Both the position numbers and the translations under genes were made by a program. Below, one piece after another: positions 42,413 through 55,073 of a stretch of DNA of 64,000 nucleotides. Origin of the DNA: Turritopsis dohrnii (taxonomy: Eukaryota; Cnidaria; Hydrozoa; Anthoathecata; Oceaniidae); assembly GCA_027922465.2 (NCBI GenBank), contig BQMF02000097.1, forward strand, positions 744,001 to 808,000, in the 5' to 3' direction. Positions within the stretch are counted from its first letter, which is position 1. Each line of letters begins with the position of its first letter. The notes under the pieces are model-generated. The model was not told where the DNA came from, did no database searches, and saw only the letters and a program-made list of their open reading frames with translations.

Positions 42413-45400
42413 CTACCATATGTGCCAAAACCATTTGAACGGAAGTACATATGGGCCTGTTTTTTAATTCCAAAATCTGTCGGACGTACGTTCGATACTT
42501 TAATGTCAAATTAAATTTGATTGGGTTGTAAAAACAAAAAGAGACTTTTATCAGCTTAGAGGAACAGATAAACGCTTGTTGATAGTGGAAAAAGGACTAC
42601 AAATACTTGAATCAAAAACTAGTTGCATAGTGATAAATAAGCCTGTCGGACGTACATCGATAGAATTTCGTATTTCTAAAGTCTAACTTTCAATGCCGAT
42701 TCTTTCGTAATAAAAGACAAATTCTCGTGTATCGATTTGAAATAAGACTTTGAAATTATTTAGTATTTGTAATGTGATACTTCTGTTTTCATATCAAACA
42801 TTGGAAAAGACAAATCGTGAATTGACTGACACGTCGGACGTACACTCTCGGATGTTCGAATTTTGCAATTAAAAATTGAAATTCTCCAATAAATCCGAAG
42901 TAAAGGTTTTGGAATTTAATTTTCCAATTGTTAATTGAAAACCAAGTTCTCATCCTATAAATTTGCCGCAAACTCGATCTATTGCAGTTTAGCTCTTTTC
43001 GATCATCCGACAGATTGTAAATGAACGATTAAACACTGGATTACTATGTTTTGAAAGCAACTCAATGTATGCTAGAATGTTGTCACACGTTTATTTCGAT
43101 ATTAAAATAAACAAGGGCCTCATGACACAAACACGACTGTAAATCTTAATTCAATGTATGCGTAATTTATGTTATCGGCATCAGTCACGGAATTCGTAAC
43201 ATTCCTTTTTTTGGACGAAACTATGGTTTATCAACCGATTATACTTTGAATGCAGTGATTAAAATGAGGATGACTAAAAAGATTCTTGCGTCAAACTTTT
43301 TGTGATGGTAGAACAAAGTTGTTTATGAAGTCTTTTTGCAGTTTTTGAAAATTCTGTTTCCTTGGAGTGGTATTTCTATTTAAAAATCATCAAATTATAC
43401 AATGCATAATTATGATGTAATAAGATAGTCTTTTGTTGATGCTTGTTACTTCTGAATTAGTAACTACTACACTTCATTCTTCTGTTAATCAACTCAGAGT
43501 GGAAGCCCTTACTCCTTAGTAAATTATAAAGATCATATCATAAGTTATCGCAATAAGAAGTGTTGGTTACTACGTCATGAATATGCACTGTATAATTGGT
43601 CAGCGCCGCAAGGAAGCTGATCTTTCATTTCCCCGTGTCTGTCAGTCAGTCAGTCAGTCAGTCAGTCAGTCAGTCATGTCGCAGTTGTAGGCTGATACCA
43701 TGCAGGCTGCCAGAATTCAGGCTATTTTGGTCCGTGGTTCAATTAAGAATTGTTTCGTGATGGAGTAGTTACATATTTTTTTTCATGGTAAGTGTGGCAT
43801 AAAATTAAAAAATTGGAACATGCACTTCTTAGAAGAAAGATTCAGCGTCAGTTTGTTTGCGAAATTTTGAAATGAATCAGAGTGCATTCATACATATTAT
43901 GCCCATGCTACCAAGAAGGCAAAAGAATTCTCATAACTGTGACCGTGTATTTTGAGTGACTTTAGATTATATATATATACGGAATTTTGTGGAGTTATTT
44001 GTGATGTGTAAAGTAAGGGTGGTAAATCTAAATGACCTAATGGATATGATTAGCTCTGCTGCTGCTTCCAAGGGTCCATATTCTCTTGGATATACATGTT
44101 TTCATTTTTTATCTTGTCTGTTTTTTTTATTATAATCATTCATTCGAGTTAATACTCTACTACCTGAACTAAAAAGCAAAGAAAAATTGATTGACAGTGT
44201 CAATAATGTGCATCATTATTTCATTGCTTTTTTTTTGTTTAAAACCTTATGGTAAAAAATAATTGGATTCTATACAAACCAACAGTGCATATATTTATTT
44301 ATTTGATAATTAATTTTGATTTTATTAAATCATCTTCAGCTCTAAAATACATTTAAAAAAATAGAAATAGTCAGTCTCCACTTGTCGTTACGTAAATAAA
44401 TACCTTTAAAGAACTACAAAGTAGTCCCACCGGATCGCTCTTAATTATCTTTTTAATTATTTTTTTCTGAAACCTTTTAACCGTGTAAATACGTTTCTAG
44501 CAGTTTTTATTTGTACATTTGAACAAGTGCGACAAGCACGAAACTCAGAGTTATGTACTTTGCTTTTAACTTTTAGTTTTGAAATATATTCATATTACGT
44601 AGCTCTATTCACCAATATTGAGCACTCTCGTCATCGTTGTTCATGAATTTTGATATTGATATTGATAAAAATAGAAATATCTAACAAAGTCAAGTACTAT
44701 TTATATACATTGTTATACACTTGACTTTGACTTTATTGTTTCTAGAGAACCAATAAACAGATAAAACAGTTTGTAATGTATAATAAAGAATATTTTATTT
44801 CCTGGGAAGGTGTGTGCATGCTCACAGGAAAATGATATATAGTATTCTATAATGAAACTTGTTACACAGAAATTATCAAATAATAAATGTTAATGTTTAT
44901 AAACATTACGTCACTTGGTAAGTCATCTATATAAAAGTTGTTTTGTTGTACGTTGTTATTGCTAGCAACTAAACTAGTATAATAATCACATTTACATAAG
45001 TCAAAAAGGAAAAAGTATTTGTCATTCTATTTGCGTTCCTCTCTGCTAAGGAACCCTTTATAATTCTGATGATCACAATAACCTGTATTGTCAAGAAAAT
45101 ATATATACTTACTACTGTGGAGTAATTTTATAGATGACTGGCAATTTATTGCTTTTGGGGAGAACAGTTACTTGAAGTTAGAAACAAAGATGACAATTTC
45201 TGCAGATTTGTTTATATAGAGATAACTGATTATCGTATGCAAGTTTGCTTTAAATGCTATGTATTTTTGGTTTTTATACCTATATACCATAATACATTAA
45301 CTGTTTTTTAAGTAAACGTGATAAACATTAACCAGTGCCGAAGTGTATATATTTCTTTTCTTTAGTGAAAAGAAAGAGGGAAACTAAGTTGTGATTTTCC

Positions 45401-45925
45401 ATGATTCGAAAGGCAATGTCTCATAAATTTCATTTCAATCTACAGAAAGTACCCAATGCTTTGTTTATTTATTAGATACAGTATTAGTTAAAAATTCTAA
45501 AGATTCATTTTATGTAATCAAATTTATGAATTCACTCAAATCAACACAATGATTTTCCCTTCATTGTCTGTGTTACTAAGATCTGATCCTAGAGGTTTTT
45601 GTAAACAATTTGTCAATGACTTCTGGTTATGTTAATTATAATGCATAGTAATTAGGACATTTACTCATTCTCAAATATGTGTATAACAAATCAGAGTTTG
45701 TGCATTTGTAATTATCAATATTATATTAACCTGCGTAATGTGTACCTGAAAATTTGATGCAATTTTTGGATTTGAACTCTCTGCTTTAATTGTACATCCT
45801 GTTTGGAAGGAGGTGTAGTGCTTATTTATCCTATTGGTTAGCGCCGCAAGAATTTCCCCGTGTCTGTGGGTTAGTGATTCAATCATTCTGTGTATAATTT
45901 TGCAGTTGTTTTTGTCGTTTCTTGT
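42413..45925. other. Gene-free AT-rich stretch with spaced GTCGGACGTAC words and (GTCA)n
   Basis: GTCGGACGTAC occurs at about 42479, 42646 and 42831. A run of about nine GTCA units is at 43641-43676. The word ggt(c/t)agcgccgcaag occurs at about 43601 and again at 45837, each followed by ttccccgtgtctgt. No coding region is recognised. A tRNA-like B-box (GAGTTCAAATCC, minus strand near 45774) hints at another SINE relic. Confidence 0.4.
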
Positions 45926-47340
45926 TATATGTGACGTTCCAGGGGATTTTGATAACAAACGATATTAACGTTAATATCGTTAATATCGTTATTATCGTTA
46001 ATATCGTTAATGGAACTACAGAGTAACGCTATTATCGTTAATATCGCTAATATCGTTAATATCGTTAATATCGTTAATATGGTAAGAGCACAGATTACCG
46101 TTACTATCGTCAAAAAGTTTTGTTCAAGACGTTTGTTTATACATTTCACATACGTGTGTCGTTTTATGAAGTTCTAAAATAACCGTGATTTAATTATTAT
46201 TTCGCCAAATAGCATTCAATTCAAAACAAACTCGCTTGTTCATGACATGATAAACTCTGATTCATTCAATTATGACACACGGACATATATATTTTTCTAG
46301 AAATAACAAAGCACTTTTTTTTCATTTGTTATTCCTGTAACTTCAGCACAAATTTGAAAAGCCACTTTAAAATACCGTGTCATTCGATTTGGTAATGTAT
46401 TATTTTGAAATGTACATTTGCAGGTAGCACGCGTTTGTGTATTAAATTGAACTTAATTAGCTGGTTCTTATATTCATTAGGAGATTAAAGATACAGAAGT
46501 AAGTTCGAAAGCAGGCACGAGTAGAAACCGTCTGCTATAATTCTTTTTTCTGAATTGTTCGACGGGTTGCCATTCTATAAGCTCTTGGGAAAAAAACTTT
46601 ACATTATTAAAGACACGTTACATTAAAGTTTTTTTCGATAGCAAAACCTTTATTATTATTCTTTCGAAAGACATTTCACTTGCACTGGGTGAAGATGTAC
46701 CCTTAATTAAATTGATCGCAACGTTTTCAGTGATCATTATTGATTTTTGTCATTTCGTCGATAATGTTTTCAGGTTCAACATTGGGATGAGGGACGAATG
46801 AAAACATTTTAACGTCGGCTTGACGAGTTGCAAAAGTTCTCTTTTGAAATACTCACCTTCGTTTAAATATAATATTACCTGTTTACTTCAGTTTGTTATG
46901 AAGTTTATGTGAAAGGTTGTCTGAAAGTTGTGTTTACACAGGGCTCTAAAACTTTACTTGAGGGTAATTCTAAAAATATTGAATTTCTTACGCCGTAATC
47001 AAGCGAAAGAAAGATTAATATACACGAAATGGTTTTCTTGTCACAAATAAAATGATCACATGTTTAATATTAATGTTATTATCGTTAATATCAAAAATAT
47101 AGTTATTTTCTTACTATAATTTCGTAAGTATAGTATATATAATATATATAACGATAATAGCGATAATAACGATATTAACGATAATAACGATATTAACGAT
47201 AATAGCGCTATTAACTATAATAACGCAACGATAATTATTAGCGATAATATCGCTAATTCTATTGTTTTATTAACGATATTATCGTTAATAATTATCGTTA
47301 ATATCGTTTGTTATCAAAATCCCCTGGAACGTCACATATA
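45926..47340. mobile_element. 1.4-kb fold-back element with ATCGTTAAT-array arms
   Basis: The left end tatatgtgacgttccagggg and the following gattttgataacaaacg are repeated in exact inverse at 47304-47340. Inside each end lies an array of cgttaatat / aatatcgtt words (about 45961-46080 and 47085-47310), the right one with both orientations and so palindromic in itself. The 1-kb middle has no ORF. It is a probable non-autonomous fold-back DNA element. Confidence 0.75.
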
Positions 47341-48221
47341 TCTTTAAATTTTTCGGTTCAAAATCAGAAACTTTGATTCTTAGCATTAATTCTTGAAAAA
47401 TTAGCCTTAATAATTTAATAATCTAATTGAAGGAATATCGAAGTTTTTATGTTAAATCTTTAAAGTTTTCTTTGGTGCTGACCTTAAGGCCTAAGGGCCT
47501 CTTGTTTAAATTTAACATCTAAGAAATGTGATATCTCGGAAACTAGAGACAATTATGTAATACTGAAAAGATACTTGTTAAACAACTTTATCATTTTTGT
47601 AAATATCATTTTGGACACAGGAATCCCTTTAAGGTACTAAAAAGGATTTCAGTTAATAAACCCCAAAAAACACAGGTACGTACCCTATCAAAATTCATTG
47701 GAATAAAACATAATTGATGTACAAAAGAAGCAGTTTTATCTGGTTTGATATCTAAATTTTTACTAGGAAACAAATGGAATGCTAATTTTTCATAAAAATT
47801 TATTAGAAATTTTTCCTCTTTTCCATTTTCACTGATGCAATGTGCAAAATGTCTTCATAGGGGCTGTAAAAATTTGGCATAACACATACATCATCACTGC
47901 TTTTACAATTATTATTTATCATACAGTTCATGTGACAAATTGAGTTCATTAAAACTTGAAAACCATGGTGAAAAACTTGTTTGGGTCAGTGAGCATAAAA
48001 TTACGTCACGCCTCGTTCTTTCAAACATTTTTATAACACTATCCTGCAAAAAATTTGATGAACTCAAATTGTCGCATGAAACTACTCTTATATAACACAA
48101 AAATGACTTCATTTTCATTTAGTAAGATCATCATCGAGTTCAGATACAGAGTACATCATGAGTTATGTAATTGACATTTATCAAATAATCAGAACAAACC
48201 AGCTATACATTTTTAAATACT
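47341..48221. other. AT-rich spacer, nothing recognised
   Basis: No coding, RNA or clear repeat structure seen. Confidence 0.4.
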
Positions 48222-48225
48222 TTAA

Positions 48226-48434
48226 GGGCAGAAAGTTTCGCGGTAGAAAGTTTCGCGAGGATGGAAAATCGCAAAAATTTTTTGTTGTTGAAAAAACTTT
48301 CGCAATTTTTAGAAAAACTTGACTTTTCGCGAAAAAAACTTTTGCGAATTTCGATTTTACTTTCTTACCTGACAGAAACTTTCGCGATAAAAGGCAAAAA
48401 TCGCGAAACTTTCTGCCCGCGAAACTTTCTGACC
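48226..48434. mobile_element. 209-bp MITE flanked by TTAA
   Basis: Ends GGGCAGAAAGTTTCGCGG and its reverse complement (one mismatch), directly flanked by TTAA at 48222-48225 and 48435-48438. The TTTCGCG word recurs inside in both orientations. A TTAA duplication points to piggyBac- or Kolobok-type mobilisation. Confidence 0.8.
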
Positions 48435-48438
48435 TTAA

Positions 48439-50429
48439 ACTAGTTAAGATCAACAAAATTTGTAACTTCTGGATGTGTACTTTCAAAAGTACATAGTTCT
48501 ATAAAAGATAGAAGTTTCTTTAATTTCACATAATAACTTACATTGCTTTTTCGGACGTTCTAGATTGTTCTACTCTACAAAGCAAATAAATATAATTTTA
48601 CAGAATTTTGTTTGGGAAACATAGCAACATAAGATGAAAACATCAGCAGAGCCAAAGGTACTCCCAACTTAGCTAGGAAGCTATATATTCATTTTCAAGG
48701 TAAAAAAATTTTATTTTAATGTAGCGTGGAAACATTATCTGGCAAATCTGGGACTATAAAATATGTGCCTTTGTTTAATGGTTTGTAAAGGTGCCTATCT
48801 TTCATTCACAATAAATCCAAATAAATAACAAATGACCTACTAATAAGCTAGCATAACAGATTACAAGTACCTTTCGGTTACCAGTTTCTGCTGCAAATTT
48901 TGCATGGAATTGGTTAAAAATACTTTGAACAAGTTTTTTCAATTTAATTGACATAAGCAAGTCTCACAACACAGCACATGATAAAATGTCAACTAAAAAG
49001 TAAAGTACTTCGGTGTACAACAAGCTGTTCAAAGCTATTTGGTGCAGTACACTGTGAGTTAATTTGATGTAGAGCTGTACAAGTTATTAAGGTGCATAAA
49101 CACAGGTATTAATTAGGTATGTGTACAATACTTTGTTGCGACAAAGCTGAACAAGTTACTATTGTTGTGCGGTCAAAGCTGCACTTGTGTTTCTTTTTTC
49201 TATGTTTTATTTCTTCATGGAGGTATAAAACAGAAGGAGAACGAACTCAAAATCTGCTATTGTACTATCCGTGATGCGCTGCATTGTTTAAGTCCTCAGT
49301 GTGTAATAACATATAATTGCTATCATCTTGCATAATTTTTATAATTTTGGCGTTCTTGCGTGAAAATTTCGTTCATATCAATTCTCCAATGTGATTAAAG
49401 ATCGTTAGGGTAAAGTTCTTAGCATGCATAATCTGTAGGAATTGGGAGAATTATGCAAAAACGTCACAAATATGCAACGAAAACATTGCAACTTTAGGTC
49501 TATATATCTCGTGATCCCCTCAAGCAGTTTCGCCGAGCTTCAGTTTTTGAAGAGAGAATAATCCTAAGTTTTTGCACGTACCGCGGCACTATCGAGGCGC
49601 ATTTAAGTCAGAAGATATGTAGATTGGAACTTATACATGAATTACGCGATATCTTCAACTCTGTATAAAAACATAGATTTTCATTTGTTTCTCAAGGAAG
49701 CTTTAGGTTTAATAATCTGCTTGTCACTATGCAGCAAGTTGATCCGTTGTTATAATGGATGATATTTGGTTTTTAAATTGTCGTTAATTTTTAAAAAAGT
49801 ATTCGTTTCACCGACAACCAGCCGAAAGCGCATCACGGATGACATCAAAGTGATACCGCAATGAATAGAATAGTCATTATCTGAATAATAGAAAAATAAG
49901 AGTTCGTTCTCCTTCTGTTTTATACCTCCATGATTTCTTCGAGGTAGGAAGAACTGAAAAATATGCATCAAGCAAAAGGGAAATTATGTACTACCCAGCA
50001 CACAATATATCAGACAAAAAGTATACAACATGATATACAAAACAAACTGATCCAGTGAATGTAAGTTATGCACAAAACAATATTTCGAAGACTCTAGTTA
50101 GCTTGCTATTTCTCCTTGTGTTAAGAAATATTGAGTATATCAATAACTTTTGTCATTAAAAATACATATTTAACATAAAATAACATAGGAAAATTTAAGA
50201 AACAGTTATACAAATTTTAATCTGTAGAATTAACAAGAAGTCTGGAAAATAAATGATATTGTAACTTAGACGACGGTTCATATGAGCGTCGGCCTAAAAC
50301 AACAAAACTCGCCGCGGCACCACGACGATTTTAAACACTATTTCCACTAACGTTACAACCATGAATATTTATGTCTGATTTTAGTCTTGAAATATTATTT
50401 GTCACACTATTTCTAAATATGAAAAAATG
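48439..50429. other. AT-rich spacer
   Basis: No gene recognised. At 49992-50006 there is an isolated ctacccagcacacaa, possibly one end of a CCCAGC-type element. Two matching stretches, ggaggtataaaacagaaggagaacgaac (49219-49246) and its inverse (about 49903-49931), bound about 710 bp and may mark another inverted-end element. Confidence 0.4.
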
Positions 50430-51110
50430 TTCGATGAAATACGCTTTGGTGAATTGGACACTGATGCCATTCTTCTTGCTTGTTTTCTCCCCATTTTGGA
50501 GACAATGCCCACATGTATTTTCATCGGTTAAAACTTCGTCTGGTCTTGTGAATTTGAAGTGTTTCTTCTATCATCTCGAAGAAATAATGTACCAATGTCT
50601 GTGCTGAAACTGTAAACTCCTCGAGAGACTTGACAATCAACCGATCTGGACTTAGCTTCTTGAAATATATTCCTTTTGATGGCGCTACTTACGCCATCCA
50701 TGACCCCTTTCCGTTATGGGCCTAAATGTAGTGCCACTCCAAATCGATGCTACACTCAAAGGTAGCGAAAAAGCTTATAAACAAAGCGAGAGCGAAATTG
50801 TGCTGATACACCATCACTCCATGCATATTTCTTTCTTTTGATTTTGAAACAAACAATTTTTACTACTTTCTGTAAACAAGTGAACGCAGCAATTCTGGAA
50901 TGTTCTGAAGCTTCACTAATGATAGGAACGAGGTGCTTTATGATCTTTCCATCTTCTATGTAGTATACACATACAGTGGAAATGCCAAAAGTGATGTGGC
51001 TGAAATAGGCAGTTTGAATTTCATCTAGATCTCGATTCTTATAGTTGTCACTACAATGGCAGTGGATAAGTGAATTGGCATTTTTTTAACTCGATTTTTG
51101 TTGATTGTAT
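50430..51110 (-). pseudogene. Decayed mobile-element ORF with SDGxxxQFxxR and HGKG-like blocks
   Basis: Minus-strand reading in shifting frames gives NSLIHCHCSDNYKNRDLDEI, ITFGISTVCVYYIEDGK, YAWSDGVSAQFRSRFVYKLF and then NGKGVMDGVSSAIKRNIFQE. The order (spaced histidines and S(D/E)N, then SDG-x-x-x-QF-x-x-R, then (H/N)GKG-x-x-DG-x-x-x-x-KR) is one I recognise from uncharacterised invertebrate repeat-encoded proteins with a DDE-like layout. There are several stops and frameshifts. Weaker similarity may extend to about 51640. Confidence 0.45.
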
Positions 51111-51649
51111 TTTGCTGTCTGGATTCTCTTTCGATGGATACGCTTTTTACGTTTAACAATCGTTTCCTTTCAAAGATCAACAATATCTTTTAAGTCAGTG
51201 GTTAGTGTTACTTACAATTGGATACTGTTTTGATACTGTGTATAGGTAATGGACATTAACATATGATTTAAAAGCGTTGTAATTTATGTCGGATGTACGG
51301 TAGTATTTATATTCTAAAATTATCTCGTCTTTGGTTTGACTTGTACGTAGCTAATTCTTGATAAAGAAATATCTACCTTTCATAAACTGAACGCTTTCAC
51401 TTTTCAAAATTGACTTTTAAAAGTTAGTATATATCGGAGTTGCACTTGCACTCCCATGCTACTCAGAATTGAATATTCCAAAACAATGACAACTTTCTAA
51501 ATCTTTGCCGCTCAGTTGATATTCTGGTGAAACTGTATTCATCACCAGCAATTGCCAGGGAAACAAACATGTCCATTTCCTTGACTGACAGCCATCAATA
51601 TATTCATAGTCAGTCGGTTTGAGTCTGTCATTATGGTATTTTCAGTCTT

Positions 51650-53023
51650 AAGTGTCAAAAAGTCTGTAAAATGTCTTGTCTGTCAAACAAATAACCTCTC
51701 TACCACAAATTTTGACTAAGTTGTAGCTAAAGTGCTTCTGCTGATGATAAAATTCTCGAATTTCTGTTCGTACTTTTCTTAATTGGTTGCACTTAACCGA
51801 GAATACTTTAAAGTATCTTCTATGGAAAGCTCAGGTACGACAGATGGATAAAGAATGGGCTACAATTTTAGCAGAAGAAGAGTCATCTTAACTTTTACCG
51901 TTGCACCACTATTAAATAGTAACAGATCAATCAGACTTGTGAATCACTTTCATTATTTTTAAACTATTTTCCAGATTAAATCAGGTAGAAAAAACAAACC
52001 TCTCGTTTGGACCGACATATATAAGATGAACCCATATGATTGTGCTTTATCGTGCTTTTTCCTGCTGCATATCTTTACAACTGAAGACATTTGATTTATA
52101 TTTGTTTCAAGACACTCCAGTTTACCTTTAAAAATTATCACAAAAAAGCTGGCTGTTATTTAATTTCCTTTCATGAATATACTCTTTTATCAACCTCGAT
52201 TCCAGGGCTTCCTTCCCTTGTGACGATCATTAGGCAAGAATTCCTAGGAACGATCTTGTTTATCTATATGTTAAGACTTTAGCAAACAGCATCCATACCA
52301 ACAACATTTACCAATATGGTCGTCTAACAAATTGTTACCATCAGACTTTACGGTGTAGACCTTCTGAAATGCGTTTCGGTCAGTGAGGGTAAGGCTCAGG
52401 GTTGATGTCGTTTGTTTAAATAATATTACAAGTGTTTTCACCACATTAATGTGATGGTAACGATTAATGAGATGAGCATACTCTTATATAAAGGACCAAA
52501 ATTTCAATTCCTTAAAAGTTTGTAACTAATCTTATCCCAACTGTTAGGCGCACGCGCTCCTCAATGAATGCAAAAAGTCGACACTCATTTTAATTACATT
52601 CAATAGCACAAAAACAATTAGGTTATTTCTTTTTATTATAATATACATTAGGGATTTATTTTATTACTTAAAAACACGTTCAATATTTTTGTGTGTCAGA
52701 TCTTTTTACAATCAGTCTCAAGGCTGTCAAGAGAAGCATGAGCATCTTTCTTTAAAAAGTTGGACTCTCAGAGTCGCAGCGTTTTTTCAAATCAAACTTC
52801 ACTTCATTATTTTGTGGATAAATTTTCATAATATATTTTGGCAAGTTGGTAAGATTTATTTATTTTATTTACTTTGTCCACTTAGATTTTTTGTTATCAG
52901 ATATTCACGAATTTTCTTGTTATATTTTTATTTCTTAGTTTGAACTCTTCTCACCAGTTATAAACACTTGTGTTCATTTATTTATCCCCGAAACATTCAA
53001 ACAACTGTCATTCAAAGAACACC
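51650..53023. other. AT-rich spacer, nothing recognised
   Basis: No convincing coding or repeat feature; leader sequence for the ORF at 53024 may lie at the right end. Confidence 0.35.
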
Positions 53024-53380
53024 ATGGAATCAAAACCTTCAATTATCAATCATGAACTCAGCGCCGAATGTTTTATCGGTGAAATCGACGACTTCGTCCT
53101 GGAAAATCCTAATATTCCAAGCACACCAAATGATCAAATCATAGCAAATCGCCATCACGCAGAACATCTTAAAACGATCTATCGAGAAAGATATGGCAAA
53201 GAAGGCCTCAAGTACACTATATTTTATATCATGTATGTAGGCCCATCTAACCATCACATGACTGTCTCCAGATCACCCTCCATCGCTGATGCAAAAAACA
53301 AAAAAGCGGTTCAAATAAACATAGTATATACTGAACCAGTCACACGAGGAAATACGGTGGAGATTAACCTCGGAAGTTAG
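53024..53380 (+). CDS. Small unidentified ORF, followed past TAG by a membrane segment
   Basis: 118 codons from an ATG in good context (CACCATGG) to TAG at 53378-53380. I do not recognise the product. It is polar and looks soluble; its composition is protein-like rather than AT-noise (MESKPSIINHELSAECFIGE, IANRHHAEHLKTIYRERYG). The frame stays open after the TAG to a TGA at 53525-53527, and the first of these codons spell a clear hydrophobic segment (WAVPASLTLLIVMLVLTFYI) with a short tail. So the TAG either truncates a former tail-anchored membrane protein or is read through. It could also be a single-exon retrocopy. No neighbours suggest a role. Confidence 0.4.
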   Translation: MESKPSIINHELSAECFIGEIDDFVLENPNIPSTPNDQIIANRHHAEHLKTIYRERYGKEGLKYTIFYIMYVGPSNHHMTVSRSPSIADAKNKKAVQINIVYTEPVTRGNTVEINLGS

Positions 53381-53529
53381 TTGATTTGGGCTGTACCAGC
53401 ATCACTAACTCTGTTAATCGTGATGTTGGTATTGACTTTCTACATACACATGGGTGTTCCGAAACAGCATGTTGCGACCAAAATTGATCTCCCAACTGTT
53501 GTCGCAGTGTCAAATAGAAGCCATTGATA

Positions 53530-55070
53530 TCTCAAACAACAACAGAGGAGGAAGTTCTACTCCACATCAGATGTAAAACTCATTGCCAAACAGTAAAAAA
53601 TTTACTAAGAGGATATGATACCATCATTGCAGAACGCAACATCCAAACGACAATTTAACTTCGAAGAATCACCTCCCATTTTGAGCTTATGATTTAAGAT
53701 GGATGACAGTGAAAATGTTATTTAGTTATTGTTATAGCAACTCTATCAACACTCCGTCACAGTTTCTTTCCCATGATACATTTCGAAGCGCCATTATAAA
53801 CGATATGATAAATAAACATCAACGATGGAGCATTCTAATTACTGAAGTTGATGATGATTAGTGTAAAAAAAAAAACAGTGAAAGTATTTATTCGAAAAAC
53901 TGAGAAAATCCAACGAGAAAAGCAGAGGAAAAAATACACCCTTTGGCTTAAACTACATTTTGAATCGATTTTCGAACAGATTTTCAAGTTACATGATTTG
54001 AAGAAAGCCGAGGATGTTGGGAGTTGCTTAGTTAATATTTGTAAGGGCTAGTTCTCACTATGCACACTCTTACTCTTCGATGTTCAACAGCTTCATCATG
54101 AGCACTTAGATATTCTACCGTCAACGATATGGCACTGTCATAATAATGCATATTATGAGCAACAGCAGAAAACGAGAGAGATTTATTTAATCATTATCAT
54201 TTTGTTAGATTCTAATGTATAGTTTTTTGGAATGTAATTCTGTTTATTTTTTTTTAAATTTGGTAACTTCCTTGTGTTTTTACAATCTTGAAAGTTTTTC
54301 GGCATTTCAAGGTCGATTTGACTTCACAAAAATTTGGTCAATAGTATCCAGATGGAACATTTCTCCGCTAGTCGCTTTTTCACGCCATCCACATCAACAT
54401 CAACAAGCGTATCTTCAGAGATCCTCAATAATATACGAGTCAAAATTTAAGAATCATATTTAGAGACATCATGTTCCTTTTTATTTTGTGCACCTATAAG
54501 CATCCCCGTTTTTCATCTTGACAACAATTATATATTTATTACGACGAAAAAAGTGTTTTAAACAATATTCTGCTAAAATAGAACAAATACAAATGCATAA
54601 ATCACGAATTGTTTATCCATCAATATGGGGTTTCCTCCAGTTACTTATCAATATTACTATAAGTTATCGGGAAAAGTTTTGGTCACTAGGAAAGTATTTT
54701 GTATTTAGGCATCTATTTCATTCATTTATTTATTCAATACATATTTCATTCATTCAATGGATTTGGAATCTACAATACAGAGCAAAACGTATTAGAGTTT
54801 TGTGGCATGATGTCACAAGTTCAAAAAATAATCTCATCCTTGGCATGCTAAATCGCAATTTTGTTATCAGCGAAAAGGTACTATACAGCATTTACTGTAA
54901 ACTTTCCAATCGATTTGTAAGAAATAAGAGATTGAAATTTTCCTCATCACTGCCAATCACTTTCATACGGGTAGCGTATTTTGTCCCAAATGAAAGAAAT
55001 GCGGTGCAGAACCTCAATCGTATTAGTTGGAAACTTTCACTCATGACTTAAACTTTTCATGATGTAATCT
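53530..55070. other. AT-rich stretch with an unrecognised 177-codon open frame
   Basis: The frame 54518-55051 is open for 177 codons but its composition (Ile, Phe, Lys, Ser rich) resembles translated AT-rich DNA, and no domain is seen. It ends just before the Penelope-type fragment, so it might be decayed upstream sequence of that element. Confidence 0.3.
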
Positions 55071-55073
55071 TTA

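Noticed and set aside
43641..43676. Regular short repeats that might suggest a CRISPR array
   Set aside because: Simple GTCA microsatellite without spacers, in a eukaryotic setting.
45760..45850. tRNA-like words on the minus strand (TAACCAATAGG and GAGTTCAAATCC)
   Set aside because: A- and B-box-like words occur but stems do not form a tRNA; at best a SINE relic with no clear borders.
46105..47085. Search for a transposase in the fold-back element
   Set aside because: No open frame or catalytic motif in the 1-kb middle.
54518..55051. 177-codon open frame
   Set aside because: Rich in Ile, Phe, Lys and Ser with no recognisable motif; kept only as a note on the spacer upstream of the Penelope fragment.
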